Origin: Verticillium longisporum
Lineage: Eukaryota > Ascomycota > Sordariomycetes > Glomerellales > Plectosphaerellaceae
Length of the DNA: 64,000 bases
Assembly (NCBI GenBank): GCA_019188255.1
Contig: JAETXT010000002.1
Coordinates: 310,001 to 374,000 of the forward strand
Direction: 5' to 3'
The notes under the pieces are model-generated. The model was not told the DNA's origin, did not search any database, and was given only the letters and a program-made list of their open reading frames with translations. Positions within the stretch are counted from its first letter, which is position 1, and every line of letters begins with the position of its first letter. This document shows, piece after piece, positions 1 through 12,959 of this stretch. The position numbers and the translations under genes are program-made.

Positions 1-188
1 AGACGAAGAGCGAGGAGCCGGCCGTCAAGGCGGAGCCCGCGGAAGAGGGAGAGGGCGGGATTGATCCGCCGCAAGAGCCTGCGCCGGCGATACCAGACGT
101 TGGCGTCAAGACGTAGGATAGTGCGGAAGGCGGGCCTGCGCCGGTTGTGTTTAAGAAGCGGAAGCCGAAGAACATTCGTCAAAAGTAG
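1..188 (+). CDS. 3' end of an unidentified gene, possibly WBP4/FBP21-like splicing factor; in-frame TAG
   Basis: Reading from base 3, the sequence encodes an acidic, Pro/Ala/Glu-rich stretch (TKSEEPAVKAEPAEEG and onward) up to a TAG at 114-116. The same frame stays open after that TAG and encodes a tail ending in VVFKKRKPKNIRQK before TAG at 186-188. A basic FKKRK...RQ tail is, as I recall, how WW-domain-binding protein 4 (FBP21) type splicing proteins end, so I suggest that family weakly. The 5' part lies outside the window. Either translation stops at 113 and the tail is 3'UTR, or the TAG is a mutation or base error. A 93-nt GTCAAG...ACGTAG intron is conceivable but has a poor donor and no visible branch site. 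Coding status is likely; identity is a guess. Confidence 0.45.
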
Positions 189-1515
189 GGCGGGTAATTG
201 GCTGTACATTGGCGCGGCGTTCGAGGATGAGCAGCCTGGGATGAAATTCATGGCTACATTTGAGGCATTCCACTAGGAATCATGTTGCTAAAACCCGTTC
301 GGGTGTCCCCTTTGTGACAATGTCAAGTCTGCGCCATGTGCATCAGATGCATGCAAAATTGAGGTCAACGCAAGCTATATAGTAGACCTGGCACGGCCAA
401 TCCACCTCTCAGCAGTTCCTGTCTCGAATGCAAGCCGCTACCTGATCATTTGGACCCATCTCTGCATGCCTGTCAGGCCGGCCCAAGCACTCAATGCTGT
501 GAGCTCATGCCTCCTCGAGGCAGATGATCTCGCAGGGCTTGCAGTTTATGAGTCGGGAGTTGTTCACCCCGGCCCATGGTGAATTGATGCGCTACTGCCA
601 AAATCAGATTGTACGCTTTCCGGTGCTCGCTCTATACTCGGCAATCGAGCTAGATGTCCAACGAGTGGGCTGCAGGCCTTCCAATGCGTCCAAGCGATTA
701 TCCAGTGGAGGACTGTGAGTAAGTCCGAGTGATTGATCCTCCAAAAGGAAATTATGGCTGTAGTTCAAATACCTTGGTACGCCTCCAGCAAGACTGACAC
801 CATGCTTCAAGAGGACAGTGTTAAATCCTGACTATAGTCGGTCGAGCCAGTGTTTGGGGCTCAGGCTCGTAAGAATCTGATCAGAAAAGCCTTCATTTGG
901 ATATTGGGCTTCACATCGCTATTCCGACAAGACTGCGAACGTGGACGACGGGTGGAAGTGGCTTCATCCATTACAGTATTCATGAGTCATGTCGTCAGCA
1001 CTCAGCCTGCCTAGCACAATTCAACAGCTGGCGAAGAGCCCCAGCTGAGCCATGTCTGCCCGTCTGCAGCCTTCATTAGTGTCGTTGTCACGAGACGTCC
1101 ACTGCACCCTTCGTGGCGTCGTCAGCACCCTCGCTGCCATCGACGAACCCACAGTTCGCCGACCAAGACGTGCACATGATAATGCGGTGCAGCAAGGAAC
1201 GGTGAGCCGGAGCGGGATGAACCTGCATGTCCAACCAGCTGCTGCATATGTGATCCTTGGTTTACACCACCCCGGGAACAAAAGATCCTGCGTCCCTCGG
1301 CGTGACAGGCAGTCACGAGGTGAGGTGCAGCTCGTCATGCCTCGAGGTGTCAGCTCTTGCGATGGATAGTGCTTCGGCAGCGAGACGACAATGAATGGGC
1401 TTCGGGATCCTTGACCATGGGCAATTTATGGCCCACAAGTCGTGCCGAACGGGCGTACAGGGCGCAGACGCGTTGCCGCCGTCGTCCTCCGGTCTTGAAA
1501 CGACTGCCCCGGTGC
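189..1515. other. Intergenic, no gene seen
   Basis: Only short, overlapping open frames on both strands without recognisable domains. It separates the 3' ends of two convergent genes, so it should hold mainly two 3'UTRs. I see no tRNA and no clear repeat. Confidence 0.5.
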
Positions 1516-3063
1516 TCAATCCGACAGGTTCTGGACCTGGCCCAGCTCCATGTCGGGCACGGCCTGCTGTATGTGCTTGTCGAGCAGCGCGTCGTAAATG
1601 TCGGGCCCGCCGGGCAGCTGGGTGATGAGGCGGCGGATGTAGTTCAGATCGTCCTCGGAGCCGATGCCGATGCCGTTGGGGCTCGACGGCGTGATGGGGA
1701 TGCGCGCGAGGACATCGACGACGGACGAGGCAATGTCGAACAGCTTCTCGGTGAGGCCGACGCCGTGGACCTTGATGCTGTCGAGCGGCAGGTCGCGCGT
1801 CGAGAGGGTCAGGTCCTTGGCGACCTCGAGCGGGTAGTGAAAGGTGAAGCTGGGGCCGGCCTGGAGGACGTCCTCGGAGAGGTAGCCGAAGCGCAGGCGC
1901 AGCTGCCAGAGGATGATGCGCAGCCAGAGCTGGGTGACGCGGAGGTTGGCCTTTTGCGTGTCCTGCAGGCGCAGCGTCGGCTTGAGGGCGGCGTTGACGG
2001 CGAGCTCGACGTGGTGGAGCGCCGACGGCGACGGCGGCGATGCCACCTGCTCCTTGTTGAGGAGCGCGACGAAGGACGTGTCGAGGGGCCGGAAGAGGGC
2101 GGCGAGGCACCAGAAGCCGACGAGGGACGGGTCGTCGTCGGGGCCCGGGCTCGGCGTCTCGGGCGTGATCTGCAGCGTCACGGGCCGGCGGTAGCGCACG
2201 GCGTGCGAGCGTTCCGAGATGAGGAGCACCCAGAAGAGGCGGTCGGCGAGGGCGCGGACCTCGGCGTCGTCGCTCGGCCGCAGCAGCAGCCACAGCGTGT
2301 TGGCCTCGCGCAGGAAGAGGAAGGCTTGGCTGTGGTGGAGCAGCGCGGCGTGGCAGGCGTAGAGGAGAAAGGTCAAGAGGCAGAGCTCGAGCGACGGGTT
2401 CGACTTTCGGGCGAAGTTGCGGTGCGCCATGATGGCCTCGTCAAAGAGGCGCTCGCCGTAGGCCGAGTTCTTCTCCGAGATGAGGCCCTCGTTGAACAGG
2501 CTCTCGGGCTCCTCGACCTGCAGCAGGATCAGAGCGCTCATGGCGGCGAGGACGAGCTGGGCCTCCATGGCGACCTCGGAAGGCGTCGAGCTGGCGGCGG
2601 CCTTGAGGCGACCAATGTACTCGGCCGTCACGATGAGGATCGTAGGGTACAAGCGGGCGAAGAAGCGCCTCGCGCAGTAGTTGACGACGGTCACCGGCAG
2701 CAGGTGGGCCAGCCGCTGGACCGAGTCCTGCGCCGGCGGCAGGACGTAGGCCTGGGGGCTCGTCGCAGCGGCGGCGCCGGCGATGGGTCCTGGGCCCCAG
2801 GTGATCTGGACGGGGCCCGGCATGCCGAGGCATTGGTCGGCGAGGCCATGGTCGGAGCAGCGCTTGCACGGGCAATAATCGCTGCACGCGCGGCGCAGAT
2901 TCCGACATCGTTGACAGGCGCGGGAGACCTGGGCTCTCTTGGCTACCTTGGCGGTCGCATCATGAGGGTCGTCTTCGCTGGGCCGCTTCTCAGGGCGCAG
3001 GTGAGACGAGGAGGATGTGGCGGGGGACAAGGAGGTGTCGGACTGTCTTCTGATATGACTCAT
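1516..3063 (-). CDS. Zn(II)2Cys6 fungal transcription factor
   Basis: A 515-aa single-exon protein. Residues about 50-80 form a binuclear zinc cluster with spacing C-x2-C-x6-C-x5-C-x2-C-x8-C (CQRC, RNLRRAC, CPCKRC, then DQC), preceded by a basic KVAKR stretch. This family binds CGG half-sites in the nucleus. The N-terminus before the cluster is Ser/Pro-rich. The middle, with VNYCARRFFARLYP and LALYACHAAL-like helical segments, resembles the fungal-specific regulatory domain. I chose the ATG at 3063; the frame stays open to an ATG at 3174, which would add 37 residues of His/Thr-rich sequence including part of a GT microsatellite, and this looks non-coding. The target is unknown; no metabolic gene is adjacent on the same side. 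Confidence 0.88.
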   Translation of the reverse strand: MSHIRRQSDTSLSPATSSSSHLRPEKRPSEDDPHDATAKVAKRAQVSRACQRCRNLRRACSDYCPCKRCSDHGLADQCLGMPGPVQITWGPGPIAGAAAATSPQAYVLPPAQDSVQRLAHLLPVTVVNYCARRFFARLYPTILIVTAEYIGRLKAAASSTPSEVAMEAQLVLAAMSALILLQVEEPESLFNEGLISEKNSAYGERLFDEAIMAHRNFARKSNPSLELCLLTFLLYACHAALLHHSQAFLFLREANTLWLLLRPSDDAEVRALADRLFWVLLISERSHAVRYRRPVTLQITPETPSPGPDDDPSLVGFWCLAALFRPLDTSFVALLNKEQVASPPSPSALHHVELAVNAALKPTLRLQDTQKANLRVTQLWLRIILWQLRLRFGYLSEDVLQAGPSFTFHYPLEVAKDLTLSTRDLPLDSIKVHGVGLTEKLFDIASSVVDVLARIPITPSSPNGIGIGSEDDLNYIRRLITQLPGGPDIYDALLDKHIQQAVPDMELGQVQNLSD

Positions 3064-3391
3064 GGTCACCAGCTGGCGAGGCGAGCAGCATCGTGCAATG
3101 GCCGCAGGGCTTGTCGAGATGTGTGTGTGTGCGTTTGTGTGTGGTGTCGCGTGTTTTGACCGAGCCTTCCCCATTCACTCGCATCAGGTTGCATCGCCGA
3201 CATCTGGGGTAACGCGGGGTCACATGATGCTGAGTCAGCGCTCGATTTTCTTATCATAAAGCCAATCAATCAATCAAATCAAGTAAATTAAGTAAATTAA
3301 GTAAATCAAATCAATTGAATCAATTAAATTAATCAATTCAAAGGCAGACGAATTCCTCCGAGTCTTTATGCAAAACTTGACACCATCAAAA
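3064..3391. promoter_or_regulatory. Upstream region of the Zn2Cys6 gene with simple repeats
   Basis: Holds a GT-rich microsatellite at about 3119-3146 just upstream of the chosen start. It also holds an AT-rich imperfect tandem array of AATCA, AATTA and AAGTA units at about 3262-3341. The array lies between the divergent-facing promoter region and the tRNA-Val 3' end. A run of four A at 3388-3391 reads as TTTT on the minus strand and serves as the Pol III terminator of the tRNA. Confidence 0.6.
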
Positions 3392-3516
3392 TGATTCAGG
3401 GGAGGCTCGAACTCCCGACCTTCAGTGAACTCCTCTGATCGTCATCAAGGCGTGAGCCTCTAGATCAGTTTGGATGGATGTTAGACTGACGTGATAACCA
3501 ACTACACCACCGAACC
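3392..3516 (-). tRNA. tRNA-Val(AAC) with a 51-nt intron
   Basis: Read on the minus strand. The acceptor stem pairs 5' GGTTCGG with 3' CTGAATC (two G-U pairs), discriminator A. The D-loop contains AGTTGGTT. The anticodon stem is TCAGT/ACTGA with loop CTAACA before the intron, giving anticodon AAC. The T arm GGGAG-TTCGAGC-CTCCC is perfectly paired. Exon 1 is 3516-3479, the intron 3478-3428 (one base 3' of the anticodon, the canonical eukaryotic position), and exon 2 is 3427-3392. The mature length before CCA is 74 nt. TTTT follows immediately as terminator. It would decode GUU/GUC valine codons after A34-to-inosine editing. Confidence 0.93.
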
Positions 3517-4175
3517 GGATGACTTCCAGCCTGGATGCGGCATTCATTACCTCTTCGTCCCCAGATGGTGTGGTTGCTGGGGCTTGTTGACTACCTACCT
3601 TAGCGTAGCAGGCGGTTCACAAAATGTTTAGATACTAAGAGACGTCCCGGGTCGGGGTACCCTACCAGGTTTACCACCACCCCAAGGTCACCGAAAGCCA
3701 TAATGTTGAGAATAACAGAACTAGGATTTCTTTACCATACAAGATGGTTGTACGTAAAATAAAACAGTATTACAGATAGCTTTCCTTATTGGTAAAAGTT
3801 CAGAGATATCTAAGATGCACCAATTTTGTGGCTTAGGGAGGGATTCTATAGTCTCAAACGTTTTGTCAACCGCTTGCTGGGTACCTTGGTATGCACACAG
3901 ATAGCCATGCGGGGTTGTGGTGGGGCATGCCATGGGCTTTGACGGGCTCATCTGTGTAAGACATCCCATGGGGATAGTCAAGATCACAAGCCTGCATTTC
4001 CCCAGGAGTTTGGTTCACCTGCCGGCGTCGATAAACCGTCTACTGTTGAAAAATAGCCTGAGCCTGGTTGATTGACCTGGCTGATTTGCCATGCAGAAAA
4101 GACTAAACCACGCCATCCTAACGCCTCTATCGTCGACAGCGCTCTAGCTTCACTCTTGTTGAAGGCTAGTCTCGC
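3517..4175. other. Intergenic, no gene seen
   Basis: AT-richer spacer between the tRNA-Val 5' end and the alpha-glucosidase stop codon. A short open frame at 3721-3987 (-) has no domain and poor codon choice, so I do not call it. A small dyad-rich stretch occurs near 3646-3672 (GTCCCGGGTCGGGGTACCC). Confidence 0.5.
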
Positions 4176-6960
<2,785 letters not shown>

Positions 6961-8772
6961 ATGGCCGACCAAAAGCCCATAAGCGAGTCGTTCCCCAAGG
7001 ACAAGGAGATGGCCGCCGCTCACGAGGAGACGGCCGTTGCGCCGGGGGCCATCGCCGTCGAGGCCAAGCAGGCCGCCGATGCCGAGCAGAACATGACCGT
7101 CCTGCAGGCCATCAAGGCGTATCCCAAGGCCATCGCCTGGTCTGTTCTGCTGTCGAGCACCCTCATCATGGAGGGCTACGATCTTGCGCTGCTCGGAAAC
7201 CTCTACGGTATGTCCGAGTCTGTCTGCCCCCTTTTCACAGTCTGTCTGACACCCCTGCAGGCAACTCGCACTTTACCAAGTACTTTGGCGAATTCCACGA
7301 GGCCAGCGGCAAATACGTCATCTCTGCCGCCTGGCAGTCGGGCCTCTCCAACGGTGCCCGCGCCGGTGAGGTCTTTGGCCTCATCATTGCCGGCTGGATG
7401 ACCGATCGCTGGGGCTACCGCTATACCACCATGGCCAACCTCGTGGCCATGATTGGCTTCATCTTTATCCTCTTCTTCGCGCCCAACGTCCAGGTTCTCG
7501 TCGTCGGCCAGATTCTCTGCGGTATCCCCTGGGGCGCCTTCCAGTCGGTGACGCCGGCCTATGCCAGCGAGGTGGCGCCGGTCATTCTGCGGCCGTTCTG
7601 CACGACCTTTATCAATGCTTGCTGGGTACGTTACAGCCCACTCGCCGTGTCATGTCCTCGTGAAACAGGCTGCTGACATTCCCCAGGTCATCGGCCAGCT
7701 GCTCAGCTCCGGCATTTGCCGCGCAACCATCAACAGGCCAGACAACTGGAGCTGGCGTATCCCTTACGCCGTCCAGTGGGTATGGCCTATCCCCATTCTC
7801 ATTGGCCTGATCTTTGCTCCCGAGTAAGTCCGGTGGTCTGACCCTTGCGTGAGTGACACGACTGACATGTCCCAAAAAAAGATCACCGTGGTGGCTCGTC
7901 CGTCACAACAGGAGAGAAGAGGCGCGCCACTCTCTTGTGCGCCTCACGAAACGCGATCAGCCCAGTGTCAACGTCGAAAACACGCTCGCCATGATCGAGT
8001 ACACCAACGCCCGCGAGGCCGAGCTCAGCGAGGGCACATCGTACCGCGACTGCTTCCGGGGCACCGATCTTCGCCGCACAGAGATTGTCGTCACTCTCTG
8101 GATCGTTCAGACGCTGGGAGGACAGAACCTAATGGGGTACTTTACCTTCGTGATGGTGCAGGCCGGTCTGGATCCCACGAACTCCCTCAACCTGTCCAAC
8201 GCCATCTCCGGCCTCCGTCTCGTCGGCGTCTTCGGGTCGTCGATCTTGATGTCCTTCGTCGGGTGGCGCTAGTCCTCTTTTCCGGGCTTGTCTGCCAGTT
8301 CTCCATCCTGATCGTCGTCGGATCTCTGTACTTTGGCCGCAACAACGCCTCGCTGTGGGCCACGGCGGGCTTCCTCATCCTCTTCACCTTTGTGTACGAC
8401 TTCACCGTGGGGCCGGTCACCTACTCGCTCATCTCGGAGCTGTCCTCGACGCGCCTCAAGACCAAGACGATCGTCTTGGCGCGCGCGGCCTACAACACGT
8501 CCAACATTTTCGTCAACGTCATGACCAACTATCAGCTTTCGAGCGCCGCGTGGAACTGGTCGACGCGCGCTGCTTTCTTCTGGGCTGGCACGTGCTTCTG
8601 CTGCGTCATCTGGGTCTACTTCCGTCTGCCCGAGCCCAAGGGACGCACCTATGCCGAGTTGGATATGCTGTTTGAGCAGGGTGTGTCGGCGAGGAAGTTT
8701 GCAAAGACCAAGGTCGATGCCTATTCTGACACGAACGTCCTGGCGAAGAAATCGTTGGATGGTGCTTATTAA
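6961..8772 (+). CDS. MFS maltose/alpha-glucoside permease, reading frame broken near 8250-8272
   Basis: Exons 6961-7207, 7261-7625, 7687-7823 and 7882 onward; introns of 53, 61 and 58 nt. A hydrophilic N-terminus (MADQKPISESF...) precedes TM1 (LIMEGYDLALLGN). Then come features of fungal sugar:proton symporters, with GWMTDRWGYRYT after TM2 and VTPAYASEVAPV after TM4. TM7 is in GGQNLMGYFTFVMVQAG. After ILMSFVGWR the frame meets TAG at 8270-8272. The rest, from ALVLFSGLVCQFSILIVVGS to PEPKGRTYAELDMLFE, continues one frame over to TAA at 8770. The break falls at the GRR loop between TM8 and TM9. It equals loss of one base, or of one 7-bp CGTCGGG unit. No GT-AG intron repairs it. So this is either a pseudogene or an error in the sequence. 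It is divergent from the alpha-glucosidase. Confidence 0.82.
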
Positions 8773-10891
8773 CGTGGCTGTGAACGAGGGCTGTAAAGTC
8801 TTGAAATGCATGAAATCGAGTCTGCCTTCTTGTGAGAGCTTTGCGCCATGATCCGCGTGGTTTGTTTTGGCTCCTCGTGAATGAGCATGTTGAATCACAG
8901 GTGCCTCGTCTCGAGGATTCAGATACATTACAGCATGGATAAAAGCCCCATACTGCTGGGAAAGACCTGTTGAGCAATCTCACCTTGCCTTGTAAATGAT
9001 ATGTGCTAATCAGGCAAAATGACGTCTTCGCGATTAATCCAATAACGTTCAGTCTTCATCGTAAAGTATGAGACAATCCACGATTGTAGTTAACATCGCG
9101 CTACATACATGACCAGGGTAATAGTATTACAAGACATACTATAGAATGTGGATGGCAAATGTCTCATCGAGCTATCAGTGTTTTGATGGCCAGTAGGTCC
9201 ACTGATGATTGACTAGATATCCTAACAAGAAGAACAGCACATGGATATCCTTATCAGCGGGTGGTGATACAGAAACAGAAGTTCACCAGTTAAATGCCAA
9301 ATTTCGTTGGGATAAGGGGTTTGTTGTATTCAGAAAAAAGATCAGGCCTTGCCGACATCTATTTTGAATATCTATGGACGGGGTCCCGAAACAGTATAAG
9401 AATGTTCCTCCAATTGCACACCTGGATTCCCAGTCCCGCGGATACGGCGTGAATAGAACGAGGTTCGGAACGTAACATGTCTGAAGATTGGGATTGTAAC
9501 TATAGTTACGGGTCTGGAGAATCACCATTTCACGTCCACTCTTAACAATATTCGAGGGGATCTAATGCGGAAAAACGCATGCGTATTCTGTAGGTAACTA
9601 CCTACCTAGGTACCTAGGCATTCTACAGGGGGTGCCTGAAACCAAGCCATTGGAGGCACTGGGCACCAGGTGAATGCCACTGACCAAATGAATGCCACTA
9701 CCAACAAACAACACTTCATCTGGGCCTCTCGTTCGTTCGTTCAATGTGTGGAGGTAGAACCGTATTGCCACCTCGAAAGTCTGAAATATTGGTTCTGTCT
9801 GACTACCAGTCGGTGGGCATCACGTCCACGTTGTCTGCCGAATCTGAGCGAGGAACTTAGGAACTCTCTCTTGCTGCAAGCAAACATGATACGAGTGATT
9901 TGCCTTAGGTTGCTGCGGTGTCTATGGTTCGCCTGGGCTGAGGAGACCTTACCGTGCATATCACGGCGACTCTGGTTCAATGAGTCTGATGGAATACAAT
10001 ATTGTGTTTTCTTCTAGAACGTATTATCCGGGTCATCTCTTGAAGTCATATTCATGACAAGTCGTCAACTAGAGGCTGTCTGTCACCAAGATCAAGGTGT
10101 TGTGGAAAGACTAGTTATTGTGACTGATTGTGGACACTAATAGCACGTTCCTGCCGTTTCTCTCAACCCGAACTCTAGTCACGGGGATAGCTAGCTCACC
10201 CGGGCCTCGAGTAAAAACCTCCGCTCCTGCTCCCGTCCTTCCTTCGTTCCCGTTTTCTTCTCCATCCCGACTTCCGCCAGAAACTGTAAGTGACTTCCCA
10301 ATACAACCTTTCTGCTAGGTACGTCACGTAATTCGAAACGAATCCTTTATTCTTCAAGCTTGAAGTCTTCATCATTATCAATTTCTCTGAGTGCTCTTTC
10401 TCGTGGTTCTTCGGCCTCCGGGGACTCTTCATCGCATTATGTCTTCTCTCTCGGCCAAGGTTTCTGTTTTACACAACTCTTGTTCTGTTTCTGCTTCTTT
10501 CCAGCTTTCAGGCCCTGCAATCTTTGCATCTCAGTTACACTCATGTTCTCGAGAGGCTATTCTCAATTTCATTATTTGTAACCGTTTGTATTCTTCATCA
10601 TTCGGCCTACTTTCCTGTGTCGCGGAAGCACTAATTGGCGATTTTCGTGACGAGCCCTCGGACTATGTTCATTGTTTTCGATCTGTATCTGTGTTATCAA
10701 ATCTTGTACTGACATTTCAACTCGAAGCAGGACTACAAGCACCAGTATCAGCAACAGCGGCATCGGCATCAGCTTCAGCATCAGCAACAACAACAACACC
10801 GCCACCATCATCACCAGCATGTAAGTCATGCTATGCACCTCAGCTATGAACATCTTATAAACGACGTATACTAATTATTTCACATAACAGA
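8773..10891. other. Intergenic plus probable spliced 5' leader of the RGG gene
   Basis: The left part is AT-rich with no gene seen; a 14-bp perfect palindrome CCTAGGTACCTAGG lies at 9605-9618. The right part carries splice signals. A GTAAGT occurs at about 10289, a CTTGTACTGAC...AAGCAG acceptor ends at 10730, and a GTAAGT donor sits at 10821. An ideal TACTAAT branch site (10868-10874) and a CACATAACAG acceptor ending at 10890 follow. The 90-nt exon 10731-10820 is made of CAG, CAT, CAC and CAA triplets. In the frame of the downstream ATG it has no start, so I treat it as 5' leader. Confidence 0.5.
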
Positions 10892-11449
10892 ATGGATCGC
10901 GACGGCAAAAACGACAATAACGGCGGCTCCGAGAAGAAAAATGCCAGTGGTCGCGGCGGCGGCGGTCGTGGCGGCCGCGGAGGACGAGGAGGGGGAATAG
11001 GGGGACGAGGAGGACGAGGAGGACGAGGAGGACGAGGAGGACGAGGAGGACGAGGAGGAGGAATAGGAGCACGAGCAGGGAGAGGAGGCCGCGGAGGCGG
11101 TGGTGGTCGAGGAGGCCGCGGCGGCGGCCTCCGTGGCACTCGGACCATGATGGAGCTGCGACGAGCAGCGGATGCTGGCTTCCATGCCACGATGGACCGG
11201 CTGCAGCAAGAAGCGGGCGAGGGCCGGATCCCCCGCGAGCAGGTCACCATGGCCCTGCTGGGTTCGTTGATGGGCGGCGGCAACGGCGGCGCAAGCGTAA
11301 GTACCCTGCCTTCGATTTTCCAATAGGTCTCATGTCTAACAGTGTTTCGGCAGCCCATAAAAGCGAAGAAGAATGCCCAGGCCGCGGCCTTCCAGACCCG
11401 GCGTGGTGGCGGCAATGGCGGCAATGGGGGATGCCCACCCATTGAATAG
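10892..11449 (+). CDS. RGG/GAR-rich low-complexity protein
   Basis: Two exons, 10892-11296 and 11354-11449, giving 166 aa. The ATG follows directly after a strong intron end (TACTAAT branch, ACAG acceptor), which supports this strand over the open frame opposite. Residues about 20-80 are a run of Arg-Gly-Gly repeats (GRGGRGG and GIGGRGG) interrupted by one GARAG. The C-terminal half, TMMELRRAADAGFHATMDRL and following, looks helical. The intron 11297-11353 has donor GTAAGT and acceptor CGGCAG and restores a frame ending GGCPPIE. RGG boxes bind RNA and are arginine-methylated in many nucleolar and mRNP proteins; no folded RNA-binding domain is present here. I do not recognise an ortholog. Confidence 0.6.
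11003..11059 (+). repeat. 9-bp minisatellite GGACGAGGA, about six copies
   Basis: A run of near-perfect GGACGAGGA units inside the RGG-coding exon. Each unit adds three residues (Gly-Arg-Gly or a permutation), so copy-number changes keep the frame. The number of RGG motifs is therefore likely to vary between strains. Confidence 0.85.
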
Positions 11450-12229
11450 CAAGTCGGCGACAACGGCGGCAACAATAGCGAAAGTGGCGGCGGCGCCATG
11501 GTCGTAATGGGGGCTACGGGTCCCCTCTGCTGGTTTAGTGCGGCAAGTGTCAAGGAGTCTCGCGACGAGTGAGGACGGCAACTGTTGGTCTATTGGAGGT
11601 CTCTAATCAGGTAGAATAATCGATGCCCTCTAACTATGGGATGGCGGCCCTCCTTATAAGTAGACCCTCATAACGCTCGGTCCCCTTTGCTCTTCAACTC
11701 CTGTCAAACAACAGGTCCCCGCAGCCATCCGTAGTTGCTCGAGGGTCCTTGCAGCCAGATGGCCCTTCAGCACCCGCCCCTTTTCAATGAATTTGCTTTT
11801 TGCTGCCTCATATGATGTAATGTGCAGGTGGTATATTGTGTGACCCTGGCTCTACCTCCTTTGAACCTTCTCATGCCCCTTGTGCACGGGTGCGACGCTT
11901 CTTTGAGCATGGTCTGATTTGCAGCCAGTGCATGTCATCGGAGCTGGAGTCAAAGCTTCACTTTACTTTGGAAAGTCCTCACTAATGCGAGGGCACACGT
12001 TGATTGATGATTCCCTTGGAGGCAGGTATGGGACTGGTAAGCACTCCAATGTAGTGAAGACACGGAAAGCTCTCGCTTCGTGACACATGCTCCACGAAAA
12101 CCAGGTATGTCGTCAAGCCTCGATTCAGGTCAGGCCACATAGAGACACATAACACATGAGTAACACGTCGAAAAATACGCAAACATGAAATTTTTTACAA
12201 ACTCTGCCATCTTCATTATCGACGCTACT
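11450..12229. other. Intergenic, no gene seen
   Basis: Lies between the stop codons of two convergent genes. No recognisable coding or RNA feature; probably 3'UTRs and spacer. Confidence 0.5.
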
Positions 12230-12721
12230 TCATGATCCTGTCGACAGCCTATATTCGACACCACGCTGACACGCTCCCGTAGCCACCTCGAAAGCCAAGC
12301 CCGCATACAACCCCCCGAGTCCCATGAAAGTTCGAGCATAATAGTTGGCGTAGGCCGATGATTCGTACGTCACAATGACAAAGACGGTACTGGCTCCGAG
12401 CCCGAGCCCGACGGCCAGATATCTGCCGACCTGCGTCTCCGGCCAGGCGAGCTGCGCGGAGAGGGTGGCCAGCGTGAGCGCCATGAGCTGGGCGGCGAGG
12501 ATGACGACGAGGACGGCGCCCATGTATTCCTCGTTGTCGGCGTACAGCTCGCTCTTGGCCAGGACGCCGATGATGAGCCACGGGACCGTCGAGATGATGG
12601 TGCAGGCGACGGAGAAGCGGCCGCTCATGGCGGTGTCGGTGGTTTCGGGCGCGAACTCCATGGGTTCGAGGGTGACTTGGCTGTCTTCATACTGAGGGAG
12701 TATCGCTTTCTCAGAAGACAT
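12230..12721 (-). CDS. Small membrane protein with four predicted helices
   Basis: A 163-aa single-exon protein beginning MSSEKAILPQYEDSQVTLEP. The first 30 or so residues are acidic and cytosol-like. Four hydrophobic segments follow: around FSVACTIISTVPWLIIGVL, AVLVVILAAQLMALTLATL, YLAVGLGLGASTVFVIVTY and FMGLGGLYAGLAFEVATGA. A tetraspan layout of this length resembles MARVEL-like or other small fungal membrane proteins, but I see no diagnostic motif and do not assign a family. Codon use is GC-rich, like the neighbouring genes. It ends in EYRLSTGS just before a long spacer. Confidence 0.72.
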   Translation of the reverse strand: MSSEKAILPQYEDSQVTLEPMEFAPETTDTAMSGRFSVACTIISTVPWLIIGVLAKSELYADNEEYMGAVLVVILAAQLMALTLATLSAQLAWPETQVGRYLAVGLGLGASTVFVIVTYESSAYANYYARTFMGLGGLYAGLAFEVATGACQRGVEYRLSTGS

Positions 12722-12959
12722 GACGCTCGGCTATGATGGGGAGCGGGTCAGAATGCTGGATGGATATTGTTGAGCAGGAGGCGAAATCGGTTTACGTCTG
12801 GAGATGATGATGTCTACAGAAAGACGACTTCCAGACGACAGGCCAAGCTGCCCCTTTTGAACCCAACAAGGCCTCTGCTGGAAAGGGCTCTCCCAAGAAT
12901 GCCCAGGCTGGGGTTGGTAACAGGGCTGAGGAATCTGACCTCTCTTGAACGGGCTTGGC
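12722..12959. other. Short upstream region of the membrane-protein gene
   Basis: 238 bp between the ATG at 12721 and the end of the possible broken gene; no motif recognised. Confidence 0.4.

Noticed and set aside
24..116. 93-nt GTCAAG...ACGTAG intron removing the in-frame TAG
   Set aside because: The donor is non-consensus, there is no CTRAC branch site, and the removed part has the same acidic coding character as its flank.
3117..3150. GT/TG repeat as telomere or CRISPR-like sequence
   Set aside because: It is a plain dinucleotide microsatellite. There are no spacers, and it does not match the TTAGGG telomere unit.
1357..3159. Long plus-strand frame opposite the first Zn2Cys6 gene
   Set aside because: Arg/Glu/Ala-rich mirror of GC-rich coding sequence with no domain. 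The minus strand has the zinc cluster.
10855..11553. Long Pro/Arg-rich frame opposite the RGG gene
   Set aside because: It is the complement of a G-rich repeat. The plus strand has the splice signals and a coherent second exon.
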